A stretch of DNA of 64,000 nt, from the NCBI RefSeq assembly GCF_002968015.1, contig NZ_PUIP01000001.1, positions 186,001 through 250,000 on the forward strand, read 5' to 3'. The position numbers were made by a program, and so were the translations under genes. Positions 11,058 to 20,494 of this stretch are shown here, in pieces. The notes beneath the pieces are model-generated. The model saw nothing but the letters and a program-made list of their open reading frames with translations, was not told where the DNA came from and did not search any database. This DNA is from Massilia phosphatilytica (GTDB lineage Bacteria; Pseudomonadota; Gammaproteobacteria; Burkholderiales; Burkholderiaceae_D). Positions within the stretch are counted from its first letter, which is position 1; the number at the start of each line of letters is the position of its first letter.

Positions 11058-12584
11058 ATGAATCCGATGATTAACACCCAAGCCGTGCTGGCCGCCAACA
11101 ACCTGGGGCCGGTCTCTGCAGAAATCTTCCTGGTCATCGCGTCCTGCGCCATCCTTCTGATCGACATGTTCCAGAAGGAAGGCAAGCGTACGCTGACCTA
11201 CGTCCTGTCGCTGCTCACGCTGGTGGGCTGCGCAGTGATCACCTACGCCGACTTCAAGGCCGGCACGACGACCTACACGTTCTACAACATGTTCGTGTCG
11301 GATCCGATGGCGAACTTGCTGAAGCTGTTCACCTACCTGGCCGTGGGCGTCACGCTCGTGTATTCGCGCCAGTACACCGCCGAGCGCGGCATGATGTCCG
11401 GCAACATGGGCGGCGAGTTCTACGTGCTCGCACTGTTCACGCTGCTGGGCCAGATGGTCATGATCTCTGGTAACAACATGCTGCCGATCTACCTGGGCCT
11501 GGAACTGATGTCGCTGTCGCTGTACGCGCTGGTGGCGATGCGCCGCGACCACGCGATCTCGACCGAAGCCTCGATGAAGTACTTCATCCTGGGTTCGCTG
11601 GCATCGGGCTTCATGCTGTACGGTATCTCGATGATCTATGGCGCCACCGGTTCGCTGGACATCACGACGATCGCCAAGCTGGTGTCGAGCAACGCCGCCA
11701 ACCACACGATCCTCGTGTTCGGCCTCGTGTTCGTCGTGGCCGGCATGGCCTTCAAGCTGGGCGCCGTGCCGTTCCACATGTGGGTCCCGGACGTGTACCA
11801 GGGCTCGCCGACCGCCGTCACCTTGCTGCTGGGCGCCGCGCCGAAGCTGGCATCGTTCGCGATGATGATCCGCATCCTGGTCGAAGGCCTGCTGCCGCTG
11901 GCGATCGACTGGCAGCAGATGCTGCTGGCGCTGGCCGTGCTGTCGCTGCTGGTCGGTAACCTGACCGCGATCGCGCAGACGAACCTGAAGCGCATGCTGG
12001 CGTACTCGACCATCGCACAGCTGGGCTTCGTCCTGCTGGGCATGATGGCCGGCGTCGTCGGCACCCGCGATGCCGCGAATGCCGCGAACATCGCCAACGC
12101 CTACAGCGCGTCGATGTACTACACGATCACCTACGTGCTGACCACGCTGGGCACCTTCGGCATCATCATGATGCTGGCGCGCTCGGGCCACGAAGCGGAA
12201 GAACTGGCCGACTTCAAGGGCCTGGCCAAGCGCAGCCCGTGGTACGCGCTCGTCATGACCGCCCTGATGTTCTCGCTGGCCGGCGTGCCGCCGATGATGG
12301 GCTTCATGGCCAAGTGGGCCGTGCTGGACGTCGTCGTCGGTTCGGGCCAGCTGTGGCTCGCGATCATCGCCGTGGGCGCGTCGCTGGTGGGTGCGTTCTA
12401 CTACCTGCGCGTCGTGAAAGTCATGTGGTTCGACGAGGTGGCCGATGCGTCGCCGATCGCGACCCCGCTGGACATGCGCGTCGTGCTGTCGCTGAACGGC
12501 ATCCTCGTCGTGATCCTGGGCGTGCTGCCGGGCCCGCTGCTGGCGGCCTGCCTGTCGGCCATGACCCTTACCCTGAAGTCCTAA
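11058..12584 (+). CDS. nuoN: NADH-quinone oxidoreductase subunit N
   Basis: A 508-residue antiporter-like subunit (ND2 type), the third proton-pumping homologue of complex I. Signatures include [16 protein letters not shown] and [21 protein letters not shown] second in-frame ATG at 11067 could also serve as start; the first is preferred because it sits about 15 bases after a GAGGC site, but this is not decisive. It is the last canonical nuo gene here. Confidence 0.96.
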   Translation: MNPMINTQAVLAANNLGPVSAEIFLVIASCAILLIDMFQKEGKRTLTYVLSLLTLVGCAVITYADFKAGTTTYTFYNMFVSDPMANLLKLFTYLAVGVTLVYSRQYTAERGMMSGNMGGEFYVLALFTLLGQMVMISGNNMLPIYLGLELMSLSLYALVAMRRDHAISTEASMKYFILGSLASGFMLYGISMIYGATGSLDITTIAKLVSSNAANHTILVFGLVFVVAGMAFKLGAVPFHMWVPDVYQGSPTAVTLLLGAAPKLASFAMMIRILVEGLLPLAIDWQQMLLALAVLSLLVGNLTAIAQTNLKRMLAYSTIAQLGFVLLGMMAGVVGTRDAANAANIANAYSASMYYTITYVLTTLGTFGIIMMLARSGHEAEELADFKGLAKRSPWYALVMTALMFSLAGVPPMMGFMAKWAVLDVVVGSGQLWLAIIAVGASLVGAFYYLRVVKVMWFDEVADASPIATPLDMRVVLSLNGILVVILGVLPGPLLAACLSAMTLTLKS

Positions 12585-12591
12585 GGCCACG

Positions 12592-12912
12592 GTGGACGCC
12601 TCCCTGGCCAGCTGGTTGGTGATCGCGGTCGCACTCGCGTTCGCCAACCTGCCGTTCCTCAACGAGAGCGTGCTCGGCTTCATCCCCGTGAAGCCGGCAC
12701 TCAACAAGGCGCACGCGAAATACTTCGTCGTGCGCCTTGCCGAATTGATTGTTCTGTACTTCGTGGTCGGCCTGCTGGCCCACGGCCTCGAATCCCGCAT
12801 CGGCACCGCGTTCCCCCAGACCTGGGAGTTCTACGCGATCACCGCCTGCCTGTTCCTCGTGCTGGCCTTCCCGGGCTTCGTCCTGCGCTACCTCCGCAAA
12901 CGCCGCGGCTGA
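12592..12912 (+). CDS. DUF2818 family membrane protein
   Basis: A 106-residue protein with a GTG start 7 bases after the nuoN stop. Three hydrophobic segments are visible (about residues 6-24, 48-65 and 80-98), and it ends in a basic tail (RYLRKRRG). It resembles the DUF2818 family, small membrane proteins that recur at the end of betaproteobacterial nuo operons. The spacing implies co-transcription with complex I, so a role in its assembly, stability or regulation is an attractive inference, but no function is shown by the sequence. Confidence 0.85.
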   Translation: MDASLASWLVIAVALAFANLPFLNESVLGFIPVKPALNKAHAKYFVVRLAELIVLYFVVGLLAHGLESRIGTAFPQTWEFYAITACLFLVLAFPGFVLRYLRKRRG

Positions 12913-12998
12913 ACCGCCGCACGTGTCGCCGGTGTGGAAATGGTTGAACATTCCACACACCTTTCCTTGCTATCGTTGCCGCTCGCAAGGAGAACCCC

Positions 12999-15290
12999 AT
13001 GTCTGCACAAATCAGAAAGTCCGGCGCGGTCGCCGTTGCCATCGCCATCCTGCTGTCCGGCTGTGGCGGAGGCGGAGGCGGTGGAACCCAGGCCGTTGCC
13101 CCGCCGGTGACGGCGCCGACCGTCCAGGCACCCGCAATCGCCACCCAGCCCGCCGCGCAATCCGTGAGCGCCGGCGGATCCGCCACCTTCACCGTGACCG
13201 CGAGCGGCGCCGACCTCGCTTACCAGTGGCAGCGCGACGGCAAGGATATCGCCGGCGCGACATCCGCCAGCTACACGCTCGATAATGTCCAGAGCGCCGA
13301 CTCGGGCGCCAGGTTCACTGTCGTCGTGAAGAACGGCGGCGGCAGCGCGACGAGCAGCGCGGCCGTGCTGACCGTGCTGCCGGCGGCGGCACGGGGCCTG
13401 GCCTTCGTGGCCGGCACGCTGGGCGGTCCGGGGAACCTGGACGGCGTCGATGGCCGCTTCGTGCTGCCGGTCCGTAGCGCCCTGAGCCCCGACGGCATGT
13501 TGTACGTGGCGGACGACGTCACCGCGCTGGCCTGGGACGGGAGTCCACCGTACGGCGACACGGTCCTGCGCATCGTGAACGTCGCCACGGGCGACATCAA
13601 GACGATCAACACCGACCCGCTGCGCACGCGTGGCATGGCGTTCGACAAGGCCGGTACCCTGTACGAAGCCACCTGGAGCGCGGTCTACCGGACGGCCCCG
13701 GGCGGCAAGCGCACGCTGTTCGTCGGCTCCGCCAGCGAGCGCGGCCACGTGGACGGCGCCGGCGCCGCTGCGCGGTTCGACGGTGTCGGGGCCCTCGTGG
13801 CCGATGCCCAGGGTAACGTGTACGTCGGCGATAACAACTACTTGCGCAAAATTGCGCCGGACGGCGGCGTGACCACCGTCGCGGGCGGCGCCGGACTGGA
13901 CGCGGCCGGTTATCACAAGGACGGCGCCGGGGCCGCAGCCAGCTTCCACGGCATCACCGGGTTGACGATCGACGCCGGCGGCAACGTCCAGGCGATCGAC
14001 GCGATGTGGCTGCGCCTGATCACGCCCGCAGGCGTCGTCAGCACCCGCACGCTCAGGAACGGCACCGACTCAGGCGCACTGACGTCGGGTGCACTGGGCA
14101 TCGCCGCCGACAAGGCCGGCAACGTGTACGTCACCGACACCTATTACGGGTGCCGGATCCGCAAGGTGGCGCCGGACGGAACGATGACGGACTTCGCCGG
14201 CCAGTCGTCCGGCCGCGGCGGCCGCGACGGCAATGGCGCGACCGCCAGCTTCTGCGGAAGCGTCGATCCGTACTATATTACGTGGCAAACGCGCGGCGAC
14301 GACCTGGGCAACCTGGTGGTCGATGCCGCCGGCAACCTGGTCGTCGCGGACAGCACGGCCCGGACAATCCGCCGGGTCACGCCGGACGGCGACGTCAAGA
14401 CCGTTGCGGGACGCGCCGGCTCGACCCTTGTCAACGTGGACGGCCCTGCGAACAGCGCGCAATTCGTGCGCAACACAATCGACTACCGCCAGACCTCGCT
14501 CCCGTTTGCTTCCCAGTCGAACTATGCGCTGGCGGCCGACGCCCTGGGCAATGTCTACGTGGGCGAGAACGACCGTATCCGCAAGGTCACGCCGGACGGC
14601 AATGTGGGCACGCTGCCGCTGCAGGCGTCCGGCACCAGGGACGCGCGCCTGTATCTCGGCGGACTGGCGTTCGGCGGCAACGCCTACCTGACCCATGCGG
14701 TCGAGTCGCTCAACCGCGTGAACTCGGACGGCAGCCTGGCGCCGGTAGCCGGTGTCCCCGCGGAATCCGTCGGGCATGGCGAGAACGACGTCGCGGTCGA
14801 TGCATCCGGCAACCTCTACTGGATCGATTACCGTACCGCCGTCACCTCGCCCGGGCCGTACCCCGTGCTCAAGCTCGCGCCCGGCGGAACCGTCACGACG
14901 CTGCCGGGCACCGCCAAGGCGCTCGGTACGCCCGACGCCGACGGCAACCTGTGGAGCGTGAAGCCCGACGGCACCGTGACCCGCCTGGGGACGGACGGCA
15001 AGCTGACCGTCGTGCGAACCGTGACCGCGACGACGGGCGCCGTACCGCTCGCCATCGCGCGCGACCGGGCCGGCAACCTGTACGTGGCGTGGCACGAACG
15101 GCCGAACTGGTACTCGGTGCACAAGATCACGCCGGCCGGCGCCGACAGCGTCATCGCGGGCACGCCCGGCGCGTACGGCGTGCGGCTCGGCGCGCCGGGC
15201 AGCCTCGGCGGCATCGACGCGCTGGCGGTGGGCATGGACGGCAACATCTACGTCATGAGCGAGAACGCGGTGCTGCGCATCGGGCAATGA
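12999..15290 (+). CDS. Ig-like / NHL-repeat lipoprotein
   Basis: A 763-residue predicted lipoprotein. The signal peptide ends in the lipobox LSGC (Cys at 22), followed by a seven-glycine tether. Residues about 44-127 form an Ig-like domain (AYQWQRDGKDIAGATSASY is typical). The rest is a series of NHL/beta-propeller-type repeats marked by recurring IRKVTPDG, LAADALGNVYV and VDAAGNLVVAD phrases. It is probably anchored in the outer membrane and displayed to bind polymer or protein ligands; the ligand is unknown. A strong AAGGAG site precedes the ATG. It is monocistronic, with its own 86-base upstream gap. Confidence 0.85.
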   Translation: MSAQIRKSGAVAVAIAILLSGCGGGGGGGTQAVAPPVTAPTVQAPAIATQPAAQSVSAGGSATFTVTASGADLAYQWQRDGKDIAGATSASYTLDNVQSADSGARFTVVVKNGGGSATSSAAVLTVLPAAARGLAFVAGTLGGPGNLDGVDGRFVLPVRSALSPDGMLYVADDVTALAWDGSPPYGDTVLRIVNVATGDIKTINTDPLRTRGMAFDKAGTLYEATWSAVYRTAPGGKRTLFVGSASERGHVDGAGAAARFDGVGALVADAQGNVYVGDNNYLRKIAPDGGVTTVAGGAGLDAAGYHKDGAGAAASFHGITGLTIDAGGNVQAIDAMWLRLITPAGVVSTRTLRNGTDSGALTSGALGIAADKAGNVYVTDTYYGCRIRKVAPDGTMTDFAGQSSGRGGRDGNGATASFCGSVDPYYITWQTRGDDLGNLVVDAAGNLVVADSTARTIRRVTPDGDVKTVAGRAGSTLVNVDGPANSAQFVRNTIDYRQTSLPFASQSNYALAADALGNVYVGENDRIRKVTPDGNVGTLPLQASGTRDARLYLGGLAFGGNAYLTHAVESLNRVNSDGSLAPVAGVPAESVGHGENDVAVDASGNLYWIDYRTAVTSPGPYPVLKLAPGGTVTTLPGTAKALGTPDADGNLWSVKPDGTVTRLGTDGKLTVVRTVTATTGAVPLAIARDRAGNLYVAWHERPNWYSVHKITPAGADSVIAGTPGAYGVRLGAPGSLGGIDALAVGMDGNIYVMSENAVLRIGQ

Positions 15291-15358
15291 CGCGTGCTTG
15301 AGAGGGCCAGTCCGGGTCGTTTGTCTTATACTGCGGGCTCACGACAACCGGACTGCCC

Positions 15359-15916
15359 ATGGACGATCACCTCAAAGAAACGAAGGTCGACGGCGAAATC
15401 GCCTACGACGGCAACTTCCTCAAAGTCTCGCGCGACCGCGTGAAACTCCCCGACGGCAAGATCACGCAACGCGAATACATCCGCCATCCCGGCGCGGTCG
15501 TGATCCTCGCGCTGTTCGACGACGGCCGCGTGCTGCTCGAACGCCAGTTCCGCTATCCGAACGGCCAGGTCTTCATCGAATTCCCGGCCGGGAAGATCGA
15601 TCCGGGCGAAGCGTCGCTCGCCTGCGCCAAGCGCGAACTGGAAGAAGAAACGGGCTACACGGCGACCGACTGGCATTTCGTCTGCACCATCCACAACGCG
15701 ATCGCGTATTCCGACGAGCACCTCGACCTGTTCCTCGCGCGCGGCCTGACCGCGGGCGACGCCAAGCTGGACGACGGCGAATTCCTCGAAACCTTCACGG
15801 CGACCATCCCCGAGATGCTGGAGATGGTGAAGGGCGGAGAGATCACGGACGTCAAGACCGTGATCGGCACGTTCTGGCTGGAGAAGATCGCCGCCGGCAC
15901 CTGGAAGCCGGCCTAA
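15359..15916 (+). CDS. Nudix hydrolase, ADP-ribose pyrophosphatase type
   Basis: A 185-residue protein with a full Nudix box (GKIDPGE, seven residues, then KRELEEETGY), matching GX5EX7REUXEEXGU. The N-terminal REYIRHPGAVVILAL segment and the preceding beta-strand domain resemble ADP-ribose diphosphatases of the NudF type, which cleave ADP-ribose to AMP and ribose 5-phosphate with Mg2+. Substrate assignment is by resemblance only. The next gene starts on the base after its stop. Confidence 0.88.
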   Translation: MDDHLKETKVDGEIAYDGNFLKVSRDRVKLPDGKITQREYIRHPGAVVILALFDDGRVLLERQFRYPNGQVFIEFPAGKIDPGEASLACAKRELEEETGYTATDWHFVCTIHNAIAYSDEHLDLFLARGLTAGDAKLDDGEFLETFTATIPEMLEMVKGGEITDVKTVIGTFWLEKIAAGTWKPA

Positions 15917-16609
15917 GTGCGCTCCCTTGCGCTCGCCTTGATGCTGCTGGCGATCGGCGGCACGGCGTGCGCGCGCACGCCGTTCGAGGCGAGCTGCGAG
16001 GACGCGGCGCGCGAGGCCGGCGCGACGTTCTCCACGCGCGAAAGCGGTTGGCGCGTCGACAATACCGTGTCGTACCGCGACCTGACGCGCATGAAGCGCC
16101 CTGGCGTGCGTAATGGCTATGTGCTGGGCCTCACGCGCACGGAATCGCGCGTGGCGATCCAGGTCGACGGCACGTTGCTGACGTCGCCCGACGGCGCGGC
16201 CGAATGCGTGATGCCGCGCATCGCGGTAACCTTGTACTACCAGCCCATCGTCGTGTACGTCAGCCGCGAATTCGAGCCGGACTCGTGTACGTATGACGAG
16301 ATACTTGCGCACGAAATGCGCCATCTCAAGTCTTACCTGGACTATCTGCCGAAAGTGGAAGAGCGGGTGCGCGCGCGGCTGGGCGGACGTTTTGCCGGCA
16401 AACCGTTGTATGCGCGCGCCGGCGAGTCGCGGACGCTGCTGCAGCGCGAAATCGACCGCAACTGGATGCCGTACATTAAGGCCGAGATGGGACGCGTGGA
16501 AACGCTGCAGGCCAGCATCGACAGTCCGACGGAGTACGCACGTCTGAGCAAAGTTTGCCAAGGTGAGGTACAGTCTCTTATTGGATCGACAAGACGTTCC
16601 CGATCGTAG
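15917..16609 (+). CDS. secreted protein with HEXXH motif, function unknown
   Basis: A 230-residue protein beginning with GTG immediately after the Nudix stop codon, so the two are probably co-translated. A signal peptide is visible (LALALMLLAIGGTACA, cleavage near residue 19). Residues 132-136 read HEMRH inside DEILAHEMRHLKSYLDYL, a possible zinc-metallopeptidase HEXXH signature. Four cysteines in the mature part could form disulfides. No further catalytic ligand can be named with certainty, so the protease role is an inference. ispD starts ten bases after its end. Confidence 0.7.
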   Translation: MRSLALALMLLAIGGTACARTPFEASCEDAAREAGATFSTRESGWRVDNTVSYRDLTRMKRPGVRNGYVLGLTRTESRVAIQVDGTLLTSPDGAAECVMPRIAVTLYYQPIVVYVSREFEPDSCTYDEILAHEMRHLKSYLDYLPKVEERVRARLGGRFAGKPLYARAGESRTLLQREIDRNWMPYIKAEMGRVETLQASIDSPTEYARLSKVCQGEVQSLIGSTRRSRS

Positions 16610-16619
16610 ATTGAACAAC

Positions 16620-17324
16620 ATGAACCAGGCACCACGTTATTTCGCGCTGATACCCGCCGCCGGCGTCGGCGCCCGCATGGGGGCCACGAGCCCCAAGCAG
16701 TACCTCAAGATCGGCGGCAAGCCGATGCTCAGGCATACGCTCGATGCATTCCTGTCCAGCGAGCTCATCGCGCACACGTTCGTCGTCGTGAGCCCGGACG
16801 ATCCCTATATCGACGCCGTCGCGCCGAACCACGGCGTGACCATCCTGCGTTGCGGCGGCGCCAGCCGCATGGAATCCGTACGCAACGGCCTGGCCGTGCT
16901 CGCCAACACCCTGGCGCCCGCCGACCGGGTGCTCGTGCACGACGCCGCGCGTCCCGGCCTGACCGCCGAACTGATCGAAAAACTGATCACCGGCACGGGC
17001 GACCATCCGGCCGGCGGCCTGCTGGCGCTGCCGGTCGTGGACACGGTCAAGCGCTGCGTCGACGGCGAAGCGGCCGGCACCGTGCCGCGCAACGGCCTGT
17101 GGCTGGCCCAGACCCCGCAGATGTTCCGCTACGAGCTGCTGCGCGACGCGCTGGCGGCCGCCACCGACCCCGATTCGATTACCGATGATGCCAGTGCGGT
17201 TGAAGCCCTCGGATTGAGCCCTAAATTAGTGGAAGGGCATCCCCGCAATCTCAAAGTGACGCTGCCGGACGATATCCGGATCGCCGAGATGTACCTGGCA
17301 GTGTCCCAACCCGAACTCGTATAA
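16620..17324 (+). CDS. ispD: 2-C-methyl-D-erythritol 4-phosphate cytidylyltransferase
   Basis: A 234-residue cytosolic enzyme joining CTP and MEP to give CDP-ME in the non-mevalonate isoprenoid pathway. The N-terminal nucleotide-binding loop IPAAGVGARMG (residues 11-21) with PKQYLKIGGKPML is diagnostic, and VHDAARPGL is the conserved metal-binding region. The frame is open upstream to 16563, but the ATG at 16620 is chosen because the glycine-rich loop then begins about ten residues in, as in the family. It sits next to ispF, its usual partner. Confidence 0.96.
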   Translation: MNQAPRYFALIPAAGVGARMGATSPKQYLKIGGKPMLRHTLDAFLSSELIAHTFVVVSPDDPYIDAVAPNHGVTILRCGGASRMESVRNGLAVLANTLAPADRVLVHDAARPGLTAELIEKLITGTGDHPAGGLLALPVVDTVKRCVDGEAAGTVPRNGLWLAQTPQMFRYELLRDALAAATDPDSITDDASAVEALGLSPKLVEGHPRNLKVTLPDDIRIAEMYLAVSQPELV

Positions 17325-17346
17325 CGTCTAAAGCGCGTAAAACACC

Positions 17347-17856
17347 ATGGCTCTCGCATCGTACAACCCGACCCCCCCGTTCCGCATCGGTACCGGCTAT
17401 GACTGCCACGCCCTCGTCGAAGGGCGCAAACTGATCGTCGGCGGCGTCACCATCCCGCACCGCCTGGGCCTGCTCGGCCACTCGGACGCCGACGTGCTGC
17501 TGCACGCCATCATCGACGCCATGCTGGGCGCCGCCGGCCTCGGCGACATCGGCAAGCACTTCCCCGACACCGACCCGATGTTCGCCGGCGCCGACTCGCG
17601 CGTGCTGCTGCGCGAAGCGGCGAACCGCGTGCTGGGCACCGGCTACACCATCGGCAACGTCGACGCGACCATCATCGCGCAACAGCCGAAGATGGCGCCG
17701 CACATCCCGCAGATGGTGTCGCGCATCGCCGAGGACATCGGCGTGTCGCCGCAGCAGGTGAACATCAAGGCCAAGACCAACGAGAAGCTCGGCTTCCTCG
17801 GCCGCGAAGAGGGCATGGCGGCGCAGGCGACCGTGCTGCTGATCCGAGCGGCCTGA
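17347..17856 (+). CDS. ispF: 2-C-methyl-D-erythritol 2,4-cyclodiphosphate synthase
   Basis: A 169-residue enzyme that cyclises CDP-ME 2-phosphate to MEcPP, two steps after IspD in the MEP pathway; IspF acts as a trimer. Zinc ligands D19 and H21 (GYDCHAL) and H53 (LLHAIIDA) are in place, as is the [11 protein letters not shown] signature. It follows ispD by 22 bases, the common ispDF arrangement. Confidence 0.97.
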   Translation: MALASYNPTPPFRIGTGYDCHALVEGRKLIVGGVTIPHRLGLLGHSDADVLLHAIIDAMLGAAGLGDIGKHFPDTDPMFAGADSRVLLREAANRVLGTGYTIGNVDATIIAQQPKMAPHIPQMVSRIAEDIGVSPQQVNIKAKTNEKLGFLGREEGMAAQATVLLIRAA

Positions 17857-17884
17857 TCCACGCGTCTTTCGTTTCCGTTGTAAC

Positions 17885-17901
17885 ATCGTCGGTCTGACGA
17901 T
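17885..17901. promoter_or_regulatory. short inverted repeat upstream of the MFS gene
   Basis: ATCGTC and GACGAT flank a five-base centre (GGTCT), and the flanks GTTGTAAC and AACAAC extend the symmetry loosely. It lies 16 bases before the MFS start codon, a plausible operator position. No regulator gene is next to it. Confidence 0.3.
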
Positions 17902-17916
17902 AACAACGGGGACGAC

Positions 17917-19134
17917 ATGACAACCACCACGCCACGTGCGGCCTGGGCCTTGATCCTGGCCGCCAGCGCCATCCTGATGATCACGATGGCCGCGCGCCTC
18001 ACGACGGGCCTGTTCATGTCGCCGCTGAACACGGCGACCGGCCTCGGCATCGCATCGATCAGCTTCGCGATGGCCGTCGGCCAGTTCATGTGGGGTGCCT
18101 CGCAACCCGTCTTCGGCGCCGTCGCCGACAAGTACGGCTCCGTGCCCGTCATCATCCTCGGCGCCGTGCTGCTGGCCGGCGGTCTCGCCGCCACGCCGTT
18201 CGTGTCCACGCAATGGGGCCTGCTCGTCACCCTGGGCATCCTGTCCGCGAGCGGGGCGGGCGCGGGCAGCTTCTCGATCCTCATCGGGGCTACCGCGCAG
18301 CGACTGCCGGCCGAGCGGCGCGCGTTCGCATCCGGCTTCATTAATGCCGGCGGCTCGTTCGGGCAATTCGTGTTTGCACCGCTCGTCCAGTTCCTCATCG
18401 CGCGGGCCGGCTGGATCACCGCGATGCTGGCGCTGGCCGCGACGAGCCTGCTCACGATTCCGCTCGCGTGGCCGCTGCGCGGCAAACCGCCGGCGCACGC
18501 CATCGTGGGCCATGGCGACCTGACGCTCGGCCGCCAGGTGCGCGCGGCCATGCGCGACCGCAGCTACCTGTGCCTGCACGCGGGCTTCTTCACATGCGGC
18601 TTCCACATCGCCTTCCTCGTCACGCACCTGCCGGGCGAAGTGGCACTGTGCGGCTTGCCGGCGGGCGTCTCCGCGACGGCGCTCGGCCTGATCGGCCTCT
18701 TCAACATCGCGGGCTCGCTGACGGCGGGCGCGTTGGCGCAGCGCTACCGCATGAAATGGCTGCTGGCGGTCACGTACGGCAGCCGCGCCGTGATCATCGC
18801 GGCGTACCTGCTGGCACCGAAATCCGCCTGGACGTTCTACGTGTTCGCGGCCGCCCTCGGCTTCTCGTGGCTCGCGACCGTGCCGCCGACGGCGGGCCTC
18901 GTCGGCAAGCTGTTCGGCATGCGCTACCTGGCCACGCTGTTCGGCCTGACCCTGCTGTCGCACCAGATCGGCGGATTCTTCGGTGCCTGGCTGGGCGGCC
19001 TCGCGTTCGTCCGCTTCGGCGACTACACGTGGATGTGGTACGCCGACATTGCGCTGGCGCTGGCCGCCGCCCTCGTCAACCTGCCGATCCGCGAACCGAA
19101 GCCGGTTCCCGCGGCCGCGGCCACTGCCGCGTAA
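17917..19134 (+). CDS. MFS transporter
   Basis: A 405-residue polytopic protein with about 12 hydrophobic helices and the major-facilitator layout. QPVFGAVADKYGSVPVII between helices 2 and 3 is the MFS motif-A-like loop (D-[RK]-hydrophobic-G). It resembles the oxalate/formate-antiporter-like (OFA) or general MFS uptake families, but the substrate cannot be read from sequence. It is preceded by a short inverted repeat and followed three bases later by a small gene. Confidence 0.85.
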   Translation: MTTTTPRAAWALILAASAILMITMAARLTTGLFMSPLNTATGLGIASISFAMAVGQFMWGASQPVFGAVADKYGSVPVIILGAVLLAGGLAATPFVSTQWGLLVTLGILSASGAGAGSFSILIGATAQRLPAERRAFASGFINAGGSFGQFVFAPLVQFLIARAGWITAMLALAATSLLTIPLAWPLRGKPPAHAIVGHGDLTLGRQVRAAMRDRSYLCLHAGFFTCGFHIAFLVTHLPGEVALCGLPAGVSATALGLIGLFNIAGSLTAGALAQRYRMKWLLAVTYGSRAVIIAAYLLAPKSAWTFYVFAAALGFSWLATVPPTAGLVGKLFGMRYLATLFGLTLLSHQIGGFFGAWLGGLAFVRFGDYTWMWYADIALALAAALVNLPIREPKPVPAAAATAA

Positions 19135-19137
19135 CCG

Positions 19138-19446
19138 ATGGCGCGCGATCCCTGGGCGTACCGCGACGTGGCCGTCGAGTCGGTGCCGGATGCACGCACG
19201 GGCCGGCTGCGCATCAAGCCGATGGCGGGGCAGGCCTATGCGACGTCGATGCGGGTGCAGTGCGCGCGGGCGCTGTCCGATCCGGAACGCTATCCGGCCG
19301 GCACCCGCTTTCTCATCCGGGCAAAACTGACCGACCGCGCGGGCGGGCCGCCGTTCCTGTACGCGTGGCATGGCGACCCGGTGCGTGTGCTGACGGCGCG
19401 CGAGGTGCGCACCTTCCTCGACGAGTACCGGCGCCGGCGCATCTGA
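19138..19446 (+). CDS. small hypothetical protein
   Basis: A 102-residue soluble, basic protein beginning three bases after the MFS stop, so probably in the same transcript. It has no signal peptide, membrane helix or recognised motif. The segment RFLIRAKLTDRAGGPPFLYAWH looks like beta-strands of a compact domain, and the C-terminus (RTFLDEYRRRRI) is a basic helix. Codon usage matches its neighbours. Function is not recognised. Confidence 0.65.
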   Translation: MARDPWAYRDVAVESVPDARTGRLRIKPMAGQAYATSMRVQCARALSDPERYPAGTRFLIRAKLTDRAGGPPFLYAWHGDPVRVLTAREVRTFLDEYRRRRI

Positions 19447-19515
19447 TCCGCACGGTCCGCTGAAAATCGTTACACTCTGGGCATCACTTGACCCATCAAG
19501 ACCGAAAGGACCGTC

Positions 19516-20070
19516 ATGGCAACCCGAAAGATTGCAGTGCTCGTCGGCAGCCTGCGCAAGGAATCGTTTACGCGCAAGCTGGCGAAGAGCCTGATGCTGG
19601 CCGCACCGCCCACGCTCGAACTGGAGATCGTCGAGATCGGCGACATGCCGCTGTACAACCAGGACGACGAGACCGAGACGCCGCCCGCCACCTGGACCGA
19701 GTTCCGTGGCCGCATCCGTGACGCCGACGGCGTCCTGTTCTGCACCCCGGAGTACAACCGTTCGCTGCCCGGCGTCCTCAAGAACGCCATCGACGTCGGC
19801 TCGCGCCCGTACGGCCAGGCCGCGTGGACGGGCAAGCCGTGCGCCGTCGTGTCCAACTCGCCGGGCGCGCTGGGCGGCTTCGGCGCCAACCACGCCGTGC
19901 GCCAGTGCCTCGTGTTCCTCAACATGCCGTGCATGCAGTCGCCGGAGGCGTACATCGGCAGCGTGGCCAACAAGTTCGACGGCGACACGCTGACGGACGA
20001 GGGCCTGAAAACGTTCCTGCAGCAGTTCATGGAGTGTTTTGCGACGTGGGTGGAGCGCCATGCCGACTGA
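19516..20070 (+). CDS. NADPH-dependent FMN reductase family protein
   Basis: A 184-residue flavodoxin-fold oxidoreductase. GSLRKESFTRKLA near the N-terminus is the FMN-phosphate loop, and CTPEYNRSLPGVLKNAIDV is the diagnostic family motif. Relatives reduce quinones, azo dyes or chromate using NAD(P)H; the physiological substrate here is unknown. It overlaps the following VOC gene by 11 bases, making a coupled set with that gene and the potassium channel. Confidence 0.9.
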   Translation: MATRKIAVLVGSLRKESFTRKLAKSLMLAAPPTLELEIVEIGDMPLYNQDDETETPPATWTEFRGRIRDADGVLFCTPEYNRSLPGVLKNAIDVGSRPYGQAAWTGKPCAVVSNSPGALGGFGANHAVRQCLVFLNMPCMQSPEAYIGSVANKFDGDTLTDEGLKTFLQQFMECFATWVERHAD

Positions 20071-20494
20071 TGCCGTGAAGAGCCCCATCGCGATCCGCGA
20101 AATCGATCACATCGTGCTGCGCGTGGTGGACCTCGCGCGCATGCTGGCGTTTTATGGCGACGTGCTGGGCTGCCGCGAAGTGCGGCGCCAGGACGAGATC
20201 GGCCTCGTGCAGCTGCGCGCCGGCAGTTCGATGGTCGACCTGATCCCGATCGACGGCAAGCTGGGCAGCCAGGGCGGCGCCGCGCCCGGCAGGGAAGGGC
20301 GCAACGTCGATCACTTCTGCTTCCGCGTCGAGCCGTTCGACGAAGACGCGATCCGCGCCCACCTGGCCGCGCACGGCATCGAGGCGGGGCCGGCGGCGTC
20401 GCGCTTCGGGGCCGAGGGCGAAGGCCCGTCGATCTATCTGTCGGACCCGGAAGGCAACGTGATCGAGCTGAAGGGACCGCCGACCGCGCCATGA
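20060..20494 (+). CDS. VOC (glyoxalase/bleomycin-resistance) family protein
   Basis: A 144-residue metal-dependent fold protein of the vicinal oxygen chelate superfamily. IDHIVLRVVDLARMLAFYGDVLG is cut by the usual motif pattern: H17, H85 (VDHFCF) and E136 (GNVIELKGP) form a likely metal site. The start at 20060 overlaps the reductase; the frame is open to 20039, but the shorter form puts the first strand at the normal distance. Its stop overlaps the channel start as ATGA. Substrate unknown. Confidence 0.82.
   Translation: MPTDAVKSPIAIREIDHIVLRVVDLARMLAFYGDVLGCREVRRQDEIGLVQLRAGSSMVDLIPIDGKLGSQGGAAPGREGRNVDHFCFRVEPFDEDAIRAHLAAHGIEAGPAASRFGAEGEGPSIYLSDPEGNVIELKGPPTAP

Noticed and set aside
15298..15332. 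Possible promoter TTGAGA / TATACT before the Nudix gene
   Set aside because: The spacer is 23 bases, too long for a sigma-70 promoter.
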